Positions 1 to 7,032 are shown, counted from the stretch's first letter. The stretch: DNA of 7,032 nt from Chitinophagaceae bacterium (GCA_023251285.1 JAHEZB010000099.1:1-7032), one strand, 5' to 3'. A program made the numbers and translations. The notes: generated by a model from the sequence alone, not told the origin.

Positions 1-14
1 AAATATTGATTATT

Positions 15-179
15 TCTCCTTTTACTGTCGTTACCTTTCATCTGCTTTCGTACATTTTAAAATACGTTGCCCCAGAATTAAGATGGCGTTAATCACGTAA
101 ATAAAAAATGCCTTTATTTCTTCGTTTACTATATAATAACGGCAGTGCATTCACCGAATTTATTCATCTCCTTTTACTG
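15..179. repeat. 13-bp direct repeat pair in the left non-coding region
   Basis: The 13-mer TCTCCTTTTACTG occurs at 15-27 and again at 167-179, with similar AT-rich bases just upstream of both copies. Read on the minus strand each copy gives CAGTAAAAGGAGA, which contains the Shine-Dalgarno-like AAAAGGAG. The right copy is followed on the minus strand by an ATG, but that frame closes after 12 codons. The left copy points out of the window, where a leftward gene could start. Apart from this, bases 1-200 hold no open frame, RNA gene or convincing terminator that I can recognise. The pair may be chance or a trace of local duplication. Confidence 0.3.
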
Positions 180-200
180 GCTTTGTTGTTTTCATTGCTG

Positions 201-480
201 CTATAATGATGCCCTCATGGTAAGATGAAATGGTAACTCAATATGTTGGGTGGATTGATTGAGAATCAGTTCTGCTGCTTTTTGTCCCATCAATTTAAAA
301 TCAGTAGATATGGTAGTGATTCCTTTCAGAATGACTTTTTTTAAGCGTGTATCATTGTATGAAATCACCCCCTACATGTTGTCCGAGTTTCATTTTAGTG
401 GCTAAGATCTTTTCCAAGAGGATCACGAGGTCATCTTCCATCAGGTCGATATAGGTACATAATCAAACCTTTTTTTATCC
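201..480 (-). pseudogene. Remnant of a LacI/GntR-type sugar-responsive regulator (C-terminal effector domain only)
   Basis: Reading the minus strand towards the TAG at 203-201 gives a stretch including GVISYNDTRLKKV, GITTISTDFKLMGQKAAEL and a terminal LPFHLTMRASL. This matches the C-terminal end of the periplasmic-binding-protein-like effector domain of Bacteroidota LacI/GntR-type regulators, where ISYNDTPLKE and TTISTDFxxMG are typical. Further upstream, YIDLMEDDLVILLEKILAT and KLGQHV continue the homology in another frame. The join needs one base removed from the five-C run at 368-372 (HVG|VISYND). Farther upstream an in-frame TGA at 463-465 and the adjacent seven-T run (470-476) break the frame again. 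The N-terminal DNA-binding domain and most of the sensor domain are absent, because the rhamnosidase gene begins only about 80 bases away. It therefore cannot encode a working repressor. Its position beside rhamnose genes suggests, but does not show, that it once controlled them. The domain match is from memory of the family, not a search. Confidence 0.72.
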
Positions 481-516
481 AATTCAAATTCTGGCCTAAT
501 AAAAAGTAATTAGATT

Positions 517-524
517 TAGATTTG
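517..524 (+). promoter_or_regulatory. Probable Bacteroidota -7 promoter element for the rhamnose genes
   Basis: TAGATTTG matches the Bacteroidota -7 consensus TAnnTTTG exactly and lies 32 bases upstream of the rhamnosidase ATG, a normal leader length. The matching -33 element (TTG or TTTG about 20 bases upstream) is poor: only TTCTGG near 489-494 is present. The site sits at the upstream end of the decayed regulator, in the gap between that remnant and the rhamnosidase gene. In AT-rich DNA this octamer can occur by chance, so the call rests mainly on its position. Confidence 0.35.
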
Positions 525-556
525 GGTTCAATTGTTCAAAAAATTCAAAAGACTAA

Positions 557-3283
557 ATGAAAAAATCTATCGCAATTGTTACGCTGTTGCTTCTATCGGT
601 TTTTGCGTTTTCGCAAACAAGGGTTGCAGAATCATTGTGTAATAATCTAAGTAATCCAATTGAAGTAGGAGTATCTCCACAATTCTCGTGGCAATTGAAC
701 AGCAACAAAAGAAACGTACTGCAAACCGCCTATGAAATCAAAGTCCTTTCCGGCAAATCAGTTGTTTGGGATCCGGGAAAAATTGTATCTGATCAATCAG
801 TTCATATTGCTTATGCAGGTGCTCCTTTGAAATCCGGGCAAAAATATTCGTGGCAGGTAAGAGTTTGGGACAAAAGCGGTAAAGCCTCTTCCTGGAGTGC
901 GCCTGCTTTTTTTCAAATGGGTTTATTAAATAAAAGTGATTGGAAAGCAAAATGGATAGAGCCTGGCTTTACAGAAGATTCACCACATGCAAGCCCGATT
1001 TTTCGGAAACAATTTTCTCTGAATAAGAAAATTGTTTCTGCGACAGCCTATATCACTTCACATGGATTGTATGAAGCGCATATAAATGGCAAACGGGTTG
1101 GTGAAGCCTATTTAACTCCCGGATGGACTTCGTACAATAAGCGCTTACAATACCAGGCTTACGATGTAACCAATCTTTTAAAAGATGGACAAAATGTGAT
1201 TGGAGTGGCACTTGGCAACGGATGGTATCGTGGAACGCTTGCGTGGGGCGGTAATAAAGACATTTATGGAAAAGATGCGGCATTGCTTTTTCAGCTAAAT
1301 GTGACTTATAGTGATGGCTCTGAAGCCACCATTATCTCTGATGATAGTTGGAAATCTTCAACTGGCGCTATCCGGTATGCAGAAATATATAATGGTGAAA
1401 CGATTGATGCACGAAAAGAAAAAACCGGCTGGTTATTACCCGGCTATAATGATAAAAATTGGAGTGGCGTAAAAGTCGCCGATTTTTCTTTGGATAATTT
1501 AATTGCTACGATCAATGAGCCTGTAAAAAAACATGAAACCTTTAAACCGGTGAAAATTTTTACCACACCAAAAGGTGAAAAAGTAATTGACTTTGGGCAG
1601 AATCTTGTTGGTTGGGTTGTGCTTAAGGTAAAAGGGAATGCCGGTGATACAGTCACTATTTCTCATGCCGAAGTTTTGGACAAAGAAGGAAATTTTTATA
1701 CAGCCAATTTGCGTGCTGCCAAAGCACAGGATCATTATATTTTGAGAGGGGCAGGAGAAGAAACTTTTGAACCTCATTTCACCTGGCATGGCTTCCGGTA
1801 TGTAAAACTGGAAGGTTATCCGGGTGAATTAAAGCCCGAAGATTTTACTGCAGTTGCATTGTATTCTGACATGAAGCAAACCGGCACTTTTACTTCCTCC
1901 AATCCTTTGATCAATCAACTACAACATAATATTCAGTGGGGACAAAAAGGAAATTTCCTTGATGTGCCTACTGATTGTCCGCAGCGCGATGAACGGCTTG
2001 GCTGGACCGGCGACGCGCAGGTTTTTTCAAGAACTGCTTCGTTTAATATGAACGTTAATAATTTTTTTGATAAATGGATGAAGGACGTTGCCGCCGACCA
2101 ATTGCCCAAGGGCAGCGTGCCCTTTGTAATTCCAAATGTTTTGGGAAATGGAGCTGCCGGGTCTGCAGGCTGGTCTGATGTGGCTACAATTATTCCATGG
2201 AATATGTACCTGGCTTATGGTGATAAAAAAATTTTAGAAGACCAGTATTCAAGTATGAAAGCCTGGGTAGAATATATACACCATCAAAGTCATAATGACT
2301 TATGGAATACCGGGTTTGATTTCGGCGACTGGCTATTTTATCGGCCTGAAGATGACAATGATGGAAGATCTGCTGTTACTGATAAATATTTAATCGCACA
2401 ATGCTTTTATGCGCATTCAACGCAATTGCTGATTAACGCAGCAAAAGTGCTCAAGAAGGAAGAAGATGTGCGTACTTATTCTGCATTGCTGCAAAAGATA
2501 AAAGATGCATTTCTCAAAGAATATATGACGCCAAATGGCCGGCTTGTTTCCAGTACCCAAACTGCTTATGTGCTCGCTTTGAATTTTGATATGTTGCCTG
2601 AATCATTAAGAGCGCAGGCTGCAGCCAGGCTTGCCGAAAATATAAAAAGTTACGACAATCATCTTACGACCGGATTTCTTGGTACTCCTTATCTGTGTGA
2701 AGTGCTCACCCGTTTTGGTTATGATAGCGTAGCGTATAAATTATTATTGCAGGATACATATCCTTCCTGGCTTTACCCGGTAAAAATGGGCGCCACTACG
2801 ATTTGGGAAAGATGGGACGGAGAAAAACCAGACAGCACATTTGAAACGCCGGGAATGAATTCTTTCAATCATTATGCTTATGGCGCGATTGGTGATTGGA
2901 TGTACCGGAAAATGGTTGGCCTTGATACTTATGAAGATGGAGTTGGATACAAGCATATTCAAATCAAGCCACATATCGGAGGAGGTTTCACTTTTGCATC
3001 CGCAAGCCTCGACACTTATTATGGAAAAGTAAGTAACAGTTGGAAAGTCAAAAATGATTCTTTAGTAATGGACGTTGAGATACCCGCTAACACAACTGCA
3101 ACGATTTATATTCCCGCTAAAGATGCAAATTCAATTCATGAAAGTGGAAAAAAAATGTCGCAAATCAATGGATTAAAAGTTACTGGCAAAGAGGGTGATT
3201 ATGTGATATTAGAAGTTGGTTCGGGAGTATATCATTTTGCTGCTTTAAATAAGATTTTGAAAGAAAGAAACAAACAAGATTAA
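557..3283 (+). CDS. Secreted alpha-L-rhamnosidase, glycoside hydrolase family 78
   Basis: This 908-residue enzyme should hydrolyse terminal alpha-L-rhamnose from plant or microbial glycans and glycosides. GH78 enzymes are inverting. Residues 1-19 form a signal peptide (KK, then a Leu/Val-rich core, then FAFS before Gln20) without a lipobox cysteine, so a soluble periplasmic or exported protein is likely. The domain order fits GH78: an N-terminal fibronectin/Ig-like domain (about 22-123), the Bac_rhamnosid_N region (about 145-315, with HINGKRVGEAYLTPGW and LGNGWYRG), a concanavalin-like domain (about 335-430, DFGQNLVGW), an (alpha/alpha)6 barrel (about 438-785) and a C-terminal beta domain. 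The signature TDCPQRDERLGWTGDAQ carries Asp473, Glu479 (probable general acid), Trp483 and Asp486. TTIWERWDG supplies Glu751, the likely general base by family analogy. The start is set by the signal peptide and an A-rich leader. Length is normal and the frame is unbroken. It is the first of four co-directional genes. Exact substrate cannot be read from sequence. Confidence 0.95.
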   Translation: MKKSIAIVTLLLLSVFAFSQTRVAESLCNNLSNPIEVGVSPQFSWQLNSNKRNVLQTAYEIKVLSGKSVVWDPGKIVSDQSVHIAYAGAPLKSGQKYSWQVRVWDKSGKASSWSAPAFFQMGLLNKSDWKAKWIEPGFTEDSPHASPIFRKQFSLNKKIVSATAYITSHGLYEAHINGKRVGEAYLTPGWTSYNKRLQYQAYDVTNLLKDGQNVIGVALGNGWYRGTLAWGGNKDIYGKDAALLFQLNVTYSDGSEATIISDDSWKSSTGAIRYAEIYNGETIDARKEKTGWLLPGYNDKNWSGVKVADFSLDNLIATINEPVKKHETFKPVKIFTTPKGEKVIDFGQNLVGWVVLKVKGNAGDTVTISHAEVLDKEGNFYTANLRAAKAQDHYILRGAGEETFEPHFTWHGFRYVKLEGYPGELKPEDFTAVALYSDMKQTGTFTSSNPLINQLQHNIQWGQKGNFLDVPTDCPQRDERLGWTGDAQVFSRTASFNMNVNNFFDKWMKDVAADQLPKGSVPFVIPNVLGNGAAGSAGWSDVATIIPWNMYLAYGDKKILEDQYSSMKAWVEYIHHQSHNDLWNTGFDFGDWLFYRPEDDNDGRSAVTDKYLIAQCFYAHSTQLLINAAKVLKKEEDVRTYSALLQKIKDAFLKEYMTPNGRLVSSTQTAYVLALNFDMLPESLRAQAAARLAENIKSYDNHLTTGFLGTPYLCEVLTRFGYDSVAYKLLLQDTYPSWLYPVKMGATTIWERWDGEKPDSTFETPGMNSFNHYAYGAIGDWMYRKMVGLDTYEDGVGYKHIQIKPHIGGGFTFASASLDTYYGKVSNSWKVKNDSLVMDVEIPANTTATIYIPAKDANSIHESGKKMSQINGLKVTGKEGDYVILEVGSGVYHFAALNKILKERNKQD

Positions 3284-3367
3284 AATAACATTACTCAGTA
3301 AACAAACAAATAACGGCGATTTTTATTTTCAAAAAGCACACTGAAACCTCAGGAATAATTTATAAAT

Positions 3368-4450
3368 ATGCAAATAATTTACGGGATCTTTTACCATTTT
3401 CTTGGTGGCGCTGCCTCCGGAAGTTTTTATGTGCCTTACAATAAAGTAAAAGGATGGCACTGGGAAAATTTCTGGATTGTTGGTGGTTTGTTTTCCTGGC
3501 TTATTGTACCACCGATTGCTGCATTGCTTACGATTCCTCATTTTAGCGAAATCATTTCGCAAACACCTGCTTCTACTTTTGGCTGAACATTCTTCTGGGG
3601 CGTTCTTTGGGGCATTGGCGGATTAATGTATGGGCTGGGAATGCGTTACCTCGGAATGTCTTTGGGCAATTCTGTTTTGCTTGGTTTTACTTCTGCTTTT
3701 GGCGCTTTGGCCCCTGCTATTTATTATAACTTTCATCCGCAGGCAGGTAAGACAACTTTTAATGATTTGATGAATAATCATTGGGGACAGATCGTATTAA
3801 TTGGGGTGGTTCTTTGTTTACTGGGGATTTTTATTTGTGGTAAAGCGGGGGTTTTGAAAGAGAAAGAATTATCGGAAGAAAAAAAGAAAGAAAGCGTAAA
3901 AGAATTCAACCTGGTAAAGGGATTGATTGTATGTATTATAGCAGGTATTCTCAGTGCCTGCTTTAATTATGGAATAGAGGCCGGTTCCAAAATGGCAGAA
4001 GTAGCAGAAAGAATGTGGATTGCCAATAATCCAACCGCAACAGGACATTTTTTATACCGCAACAATGTAATTTATATCGTGTTGTTGTGGGGCGGACTTA
4101 CTACCAATTTTATATGGTGTATGTATTTGAATATCCGCAATAAAACTTTTCGAGATTATATTGATAAAAAGACACCGCTTCTTCGCAACTATCTTTTTTG
4201 TGCATTGGCCGGTACACTTTGGTTCCTCCAGTTTTTCTTTTATGGAATGGGAGAAAGCAAATTGGGCAACGGCGCAAGTTCGTGGATACTTCACATGTCG
4301 TTTATTATATTGGTAGCAAACCTGTGGGGATTCGCTCTGAAAGAATGGAAAGGAGTTAGTAAAAAAACAAGGACAACAATTATCATCGGAATCATTACCA
4401 TAATCGCCTCTGTGATATTGGTAGGATATGGAAATGCATTACATCAGTGA
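3368..4450 (+). pseudogene. L-rhamnose/H+ symporter RhaT, interrupted by an in-frame TGA
   Basis: RhaT is an inner-membrane proton symporter that imports L-rhamnose. Read through one internal stop, the frame has 360 codons, close to the 344 residues of E. coli RhaT, and shows its ten hydrophobic segments. Recognisable stretches are GIFYHFLGGAASGSFYVPYN and VGGLFSWLIVPP before the stop, and LWGIGG, MRYLGMSLGN, EFNLVKGL, LWFLQFFFYGMG, SWILHMSF and ALKEWKGV after it. The stop at 3584-3586 follows codon 72 (STFG, stop, TFFWGVLWG). Both halves are in the same frame, so this is a nonsense change and not an indel. The first half has only two membrane segments. The next ATG, at 3626, opens a 274-residue frame that begins inside the third segment, so neither product alone should be a normal transporter. 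TGA also ends this gene (4448-4450), which argues against reassigned TGA. A sequencing error is possible. The ATG at 3368 matches the family's N terminus. The gene lies 84 bases after the rhamnosidase. Confidence 0.85.
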
Positions 4451-4455
4451 GGTGT

Positions 4456-4490
4456 GTGAATCGTGAATAGTGAATAGTAAATAGTGTGTA
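4456..4490 (+). repeat. Degenerate heptamer tandem repeat, (GTGAATA)n
   Basis: Five consecutive 7-base units start at 4456, 4463, 4470, 4477 and 4484: GTGAATC, GTGAATA, GTGAATA, GTAAATA and GTGTGTA. The array begins 5 bases after the rhaT stop and fills part of the 112-base gap before the aldolase-dehydrogenase gene. I recall GTGAATAGTGAATAG-like tracts as recurrent in intergenic DNA of some Bacteroidota. No promoter consensus or hairpin with a T tract is clear in the rest of the gap. Confidence 0.6.
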
Positions 4491-4562
4491 ATAATGAATG
4501 ACAACTGATGACTTACAAATCGCCACTCATTAAAAAATAGAAAAACTTTTATTAATAAGAAT

Positions 4563-6731
4563 ATGGATACAAATTTAAAAACTCATAGGAAGAAAGCTAA
4601 CGAATATAAACACGTTAGTTATTTATGGGATCCTGCAAAAGCTGCAGAACTGGAAGGTGATGAAGTTGCGTTGTTAGTGTATCGATCCAATTTATTAGGC
4701 GCTGATTTAAGATTAACGAATTACGGAGGTGGAAACACGTCATGTAAGGTGATGGCTCTTGATCCAACAACGGGCAAGGAAACTGAAGTCATGTGGGTGA
4801 AAGGGAGCGGGGGTGATATCGGAACTATGAAAAGAAGTGGATTGGCCGCCTTGTATGTGGATTGTTTACGGGGATTAAAAAACGTTTACCGGGGAATAGA
4901 ACATGAAGACGAAATGGTAGAGCTATTCAATCATTGCATTTATGATTTAAATTCAAAAGCGCCATCTATTGATACGCCTTTACATGCGTTTTTGCCTTTT
5001 AAGCACATCGACCATTTGCATCCGGATGCAGCAATAGCAATAGCGGCAGCAAAAGATGGTAAAAAAATTACAGAAGAATTATTTAACGGCTCAATAGGGT
5101 GGGTAGAATGGCAAAGGCCGGGTTTTGATTTAGGACTTAAACTAAAAGAATGTTTGGATGAAAATCCTGCTATTCGTGGTATTATGCTCGGCTCTCATGG
5201 TTTGTTTACCTGGGGAGATACTTCTTATGAATGCTATGTAAATACGTTGGAAGTGGTAGAACGTTGTGCTGATTATTTAGAAGAAAATACAGGAAAAACC
5301 AAACCAATATTTGGTGGTGAAAAAAGAGAATCACTGCCAAAAGAAGAAAGGCTTAGGAAAGCAGCAGCATTAGCCCCGGTATTAAGGGGCTTTTGTTCTT
5401 CCCAAACAAAAATGATTGGACACTTTACAGATGATGAACGAGTACTTGAATTTATTAATTCGAATGATTTGGATAGATTGGCTCCAATGGGAACCAGTTG
5501 CCCCGACCATTTTTTAAGAACAAAAATTTCACCATTGGTTTTAAACCTTTCAGCAAACGCCCGCCTGAACGAACCATTCGGGCAGGAAGAAATAAATGAT
5601 ATTTCTGTTTTGAAGAAAAAAATTGAACCGCAGTTTCAGGAATATAGAAAAATGTATGCTGATTATTACAACACATGTAAACATGAAAACAGCCCTGGAA
5701 TGCGTGATGCTAACCCCGTGGTCATTTTATATCCCGGCGTTGGCATGTTTACTTTTGCAAAAAATAAACAAACGGCAAGAGTGGCAGCTGAATTTTATAT
5801 TAATGCCATTAATGTAATGCGTGGAGCAGAGGCGATTTCCGAATATACTTCACTTCCGCGACAGGAAGCTTTTGATATTGAATATTGGCTGTTAGAAGAA
5901 GCGAAACTTCAACGGATGCCAAAGGCGAAATCTTTAAGCGGAAGAATTGCGTTGATTACAGGAAGTGCTGGTGGAATTGGGAAAGCAATAGCAAAGAAGT
6001 TTGCAGATGAAGGTGCTTGTATCGTTCTTTCTGATAATAATAAAGAAAGATTAAATCAGACAAAGGAAGAATTTAAAAATCAATATGGCTCAGATGTTTT
6101 TGTTGCAGATTTATTGGATGTTACGGCTGTTAATACGATTGAAAAGACCTTCCACTCTGCCGTTCTTGCTTTTGGAGGCGTAGATATTATTGTCAATAAT
6201 GCCGGCCTTTCCATTTCTAAATCAATTGAAGAGCATACAGAAAATGATTGGGATTTACTTTATGATGTATTGGTAAAGGGACAGTTTTTTGTAACACAAA
6301 AAGGTGTTGAAATAATGCGTAAGCAAGGATTGGGTGGTGATGTATTAAATATTGTAAGTAAAAATGCATTGGTTAGTGGGCCAAATAATGCAGCTTATGG
6401 CGCAGCAAAGGCGGCTCAGTTACACATGAGCCGGTTAAATGCGGCAGAGCTGGGAAAAGATGAGATCAGGGTAAATGTCGTGAATCCCGATGCAGTGATT
6501 TCAGGAAGCAATATCTGGAGTAATGGCTGGGCAGAAGGCCGGGCTAAAGCATATGGAATTTCAGTAGAAGAATTGCCTTCGTATTATGCCAAAAGGACAT
6601 TATTGAATCAAACAATTTTGCCTGAGGATATTGCAAATGCCTGTTTTGTTTTTGTGAGCGGATTATTAAATAAATCTACCGGGAATGTGTTGAATGTGGA
6701 TGGGGGAGTAGCAGCAGCATTTGTGAGATAA
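4563..6731 (+). CDS. rhaEW: Bifunctional L-rhamnulose-1-phosphate aldolase / L-lactaldehyde dehydrogenase
   Basis: This 722-residue cytosolic fusion should cleave L-rhamnulose 1-phosphate to dihydroxyacetone phosphate and L-lactaldehyde, then oxidise the aldehyde to L-lactate with NAD+. The N-terminal class II (adducin-like) aldolase domain (about 25-275) has the sugar-phosphate-binding segment NYGGGNTSCK and probable zinc ligands His151 and His153 (DHLHPDA) and His212 (GSHGLFTWG). A middle region (about 280-455) carries LAPMGTSCPDHFLRTK, typical of this fused family. The C-terminal short-chain dehydrogenase (about 458-722) has the Rossmann motif TGSAGGIG (466-473), NNAG, and the Ser599, Tyr612, Lys616 catalytic set in VSKNAL and YGAAK, ending in NVDGG. 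Length matches the known aldolase/short-chain dehydrogenase fusions (roughly 700 residues), so the fusion is genuine and not an assembly join. It differs from the separate RhaD and AldA of E. coli. The ATG at 4563 is the first in frame after an A-rich leader. It follows rhaT by 112 bases and precedes rhaM by 76. Confidence 0.93.
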   Translation: MDTNLKTHRKKANEYKHVSYLWDPAKAAELEGDEVALLVYRSNLLGADLRLTNYGGGNTSCKVMALDPTTGKETEVMWVKGSGGDIGTMKRSGLAALYVDCLRGLKNVYRGIEHEDEMVELFNHCIYDLNSKAPSIDTPLHAFLPFKHIDHLHPDAAIAIAAAKDGKKITEELFNGSIGWVEWQRPGFDLGLKLKECLDENPAIRGIMLGSHGLFTWGDTSYECYVNTLEVVERCADYLEENTGKTKPIFGGEKRESLPKEERLRKAAALAPVLRGFCSSQTKMIGHFTDDERVLEFINSNDLDRLAPMGTSCPDHFLRTKISPLVLNLSANARLNEPFGQEEINDISVLKKKIEPQFQEYRKMYADYYNTCKHENSPGMRDANPVVILYPGVGMFTFAKNKQTARVAAEFYINAINVMRGAEAISEYTSLPRQEAFDIEYWLLEEAKLQRMPKAKSLSGRIALITGSAGGIGKAIAKKFADEGACIVLSDNNKERLNQTKEEFKNQYGSDVFVADLLDVTAVNTIEKTFHSAVLAFGGVDIIVNNAGLSISKSIEEHTENDWDLLYDVLVKGQFFVTQKGVEIMRKQGLGGDVLNIVSKNALVSGPNNAAYGAAKAAQLHMSRLNAAELGKDEIRVNVVNPDAVISGSNIWSNGWAEGRAKAYGISVEELPSYYAKRTLLNQTILPEDIANACFVFVSGLLNKSTGNVLNVDGGVAAAFVR

Positions 6732-6733
6732 AG

Positions 6734-6778
6734 TTCTTAAAGGTTGCCAACCTTTGAAAGGTTGGCAACCTTTAAGAA
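6734..6778. repeat. Perfect 22-bp inverted repeat built from two nested palindromes
   Basis: Bases 6734-6755 are the exact reverse complement of 6757-6778, with a single G at 6756 between them. Each arm contains its own near-palindrome: AAAGGTT and AACCTTT flank GCC on the left and GGC on the right. The element is therefore also two tandem copies of AAAGGTTGSCAACCTTT. It starts 2 bases after the aldolase-dehydrogenase stop and ends 29 bases before the rhaM ATG. The downstream bases are purine-rich (GAGTAAAG) and have no T tract, so it is a poor intrinsic terminator. A mobile REP-like intergenic element or an mRNA-stabilising or processing hairpin fits better. I recall similar AAGGTTGGCAACCTT units in other Bacteroidota genomes. 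Confidence 0.85.
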
Positions 6779-6807
6779 GAGTAAAGTAAACTGGAACAAA
6801 ATAATTT

Positions 6808-7032
6808 ATGCGTATTGCTTTCAAAATGAAATTGCGAAAAGGTTTTGAAGCGGAATATAAAAAGCGCCATAATGAAATTTGGCCTGAATTAAAAACGCTT
6901 TTAAACGAAACCGGCATCGCAGATTATTCAATTTTTTTAGATGAAGAAACTGATGATCTTTTTGCTTATTTTACCATAGAAGACGAGGAGAAATTAAATG
7001 AATTGCCGCATAAGGAAATGATGAAAAAATGG
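6808..7032 (+). CDS. rhaM: L-rhamnose mutarotase RhaM (5' part; runs off the right edge)
   Basis: RhaM interconverts the alpha and beta anomers of L-rhamnose in the cytosol, so that sugar of either form reaches the isomerase. The first 75 codons are present and the frame is open at the edge; the family is about 104 residues long, so roughly 30 are missing. The start MRIAFKMKL and the motif YKKRHNEIWPEL match E. coli RhaM (YiiL), placing Tyr17 and His21 at the positions of its active-site Tyr and His. The later segments YSIFLD, LFAYFTIE and the final MMKKW also fit, the last leading into the conserved aromatic cluster. The ATG at 6808 gives the expected N-terminal length. It follows the inverted repeat on the same strand as the other rhamnose genes, consistent with operon membership unless that hairpin limits read-through. 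Confidence 0.9.
   Translation, partial: MRIAFKMKLRKGFEAEYKKRHNEIWPELKTLLNETGIADYSIFLDEETDDLFAYFTIEDEEKLNELPHKEMMKKW

Noticed and set aside
99..119. Possible hairpin AAATAAA / TTTATTT as a terminator
   Set aside because: The stem is seven A-T pairs only with a seven-base loop and no GC, too weak for an intrinsic terminator and expected by chance in such AT-rich DNA.
2869..2907. Asp in the GDWMYR motif of the rhamnosidase as a lost catalytic Glu
   Set aside because: The likely general base is Glu751 in TTIWERWDG, which is intact; GDW in place of GEW is, as far as I recall, common in Bacteroidota GH78 enzymes.
738..2974. Several minus-strand open frames of 70-96 codons inside the rhamnosidase gene
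   Set aside because: They lie wholly within a well-supported GH78 coding frame, show no recognisable domain or start signal, and look like antisense shadows.
3584..3586. TGA as selenocysteine or as a reassigned Trp codon
   Set aside because: RhaT is not a selenoprotein, no SECIS-like hairpin is evident just after the codon, and TGA is used as the normal stop of the same gene at 4448-4450.
5623..5817. Plus-strand 64-codon frame inside the aldolase-dehydrogenase gene
   Set aside because: It overlaps the conserved fusion-protein frame and has no recognisable motif.
6734..6778. Rho-independent terminator ending the operon
   Set aside because: The stem is strong but the following bases are purine-rich with no T run, and rhaM, another rhamnose gene on the same strand, follows at once.
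6666..6917. Minus-strand 83-codon frame across the rhaM start
   Set aside because: It is formed by the inverted repeat and the antisense of two recognised genes; no homology is visible.

Overview
The window is a piece of an L-rhamnose utilisation locus from a member of the Bacteroidota, probably Chitinophagaceae or a close relative. The assignment is inferred from four things: AT-rich DNA, a TAnnTTTG-type promoter element, A-rich leaders without strong Shine-Dalgarno sequences, and Bacteroidota-like protein sequences. No rRNA or marker gene is present, so the family-level guess is weak.

Layout. Bases 1-556 contain no intact gene. They hold a decayed minus-strand remnant of the C-terminal effector domain of a LacI/GntR-type sugar regulator (about 201-480). 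A probable promoter for the rightward gene set lies at about 517-524. Four rightward genes follow: a secreted GH78 alpha-L-rhamnosidase (557-3283); a RhaT-type L-rhamnose/H+ symporter whose single reading frame is cut by an in-frame TGA (3368-4450); a fused rhamnulose-1-phosphate aldolase / lactaldehyde dehydrogenase, RhaEW type (4563-6731); and the start of an L-rhamnose mutarotase, RhaM, which runs off the right edge (6808-7032). Two gaps carry repeats: a degenerate heptamer tandem repeat (4456-4490) and a perfect 22-bp inverted repeat made of two nested palindromes (6734-6778).

How the genes fit together. The rhamnosidase would release L-rhamnose from glycans or glycosides in the periplasm, RhaT would import it, and RhaM would interconvert its anomers. 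An isomerase and a kinase, not in this window, would make L-rhamnulose 1-phosphate. The fusion protein would split that to dihydroxyacetone phosphate and L-lactaldehyde and oxidise the latter to L-lactate. All four genes share one strand with short gaps (84, 112 and 76 bases), consistent with an operon.

The pathway is known. The unusual part is its condition: the adjacent regulator is a truncated, frame-broken remnant and the transporter carries a premature stop, while the enzymes look intact. I see no sign of a wholly undescribed system.
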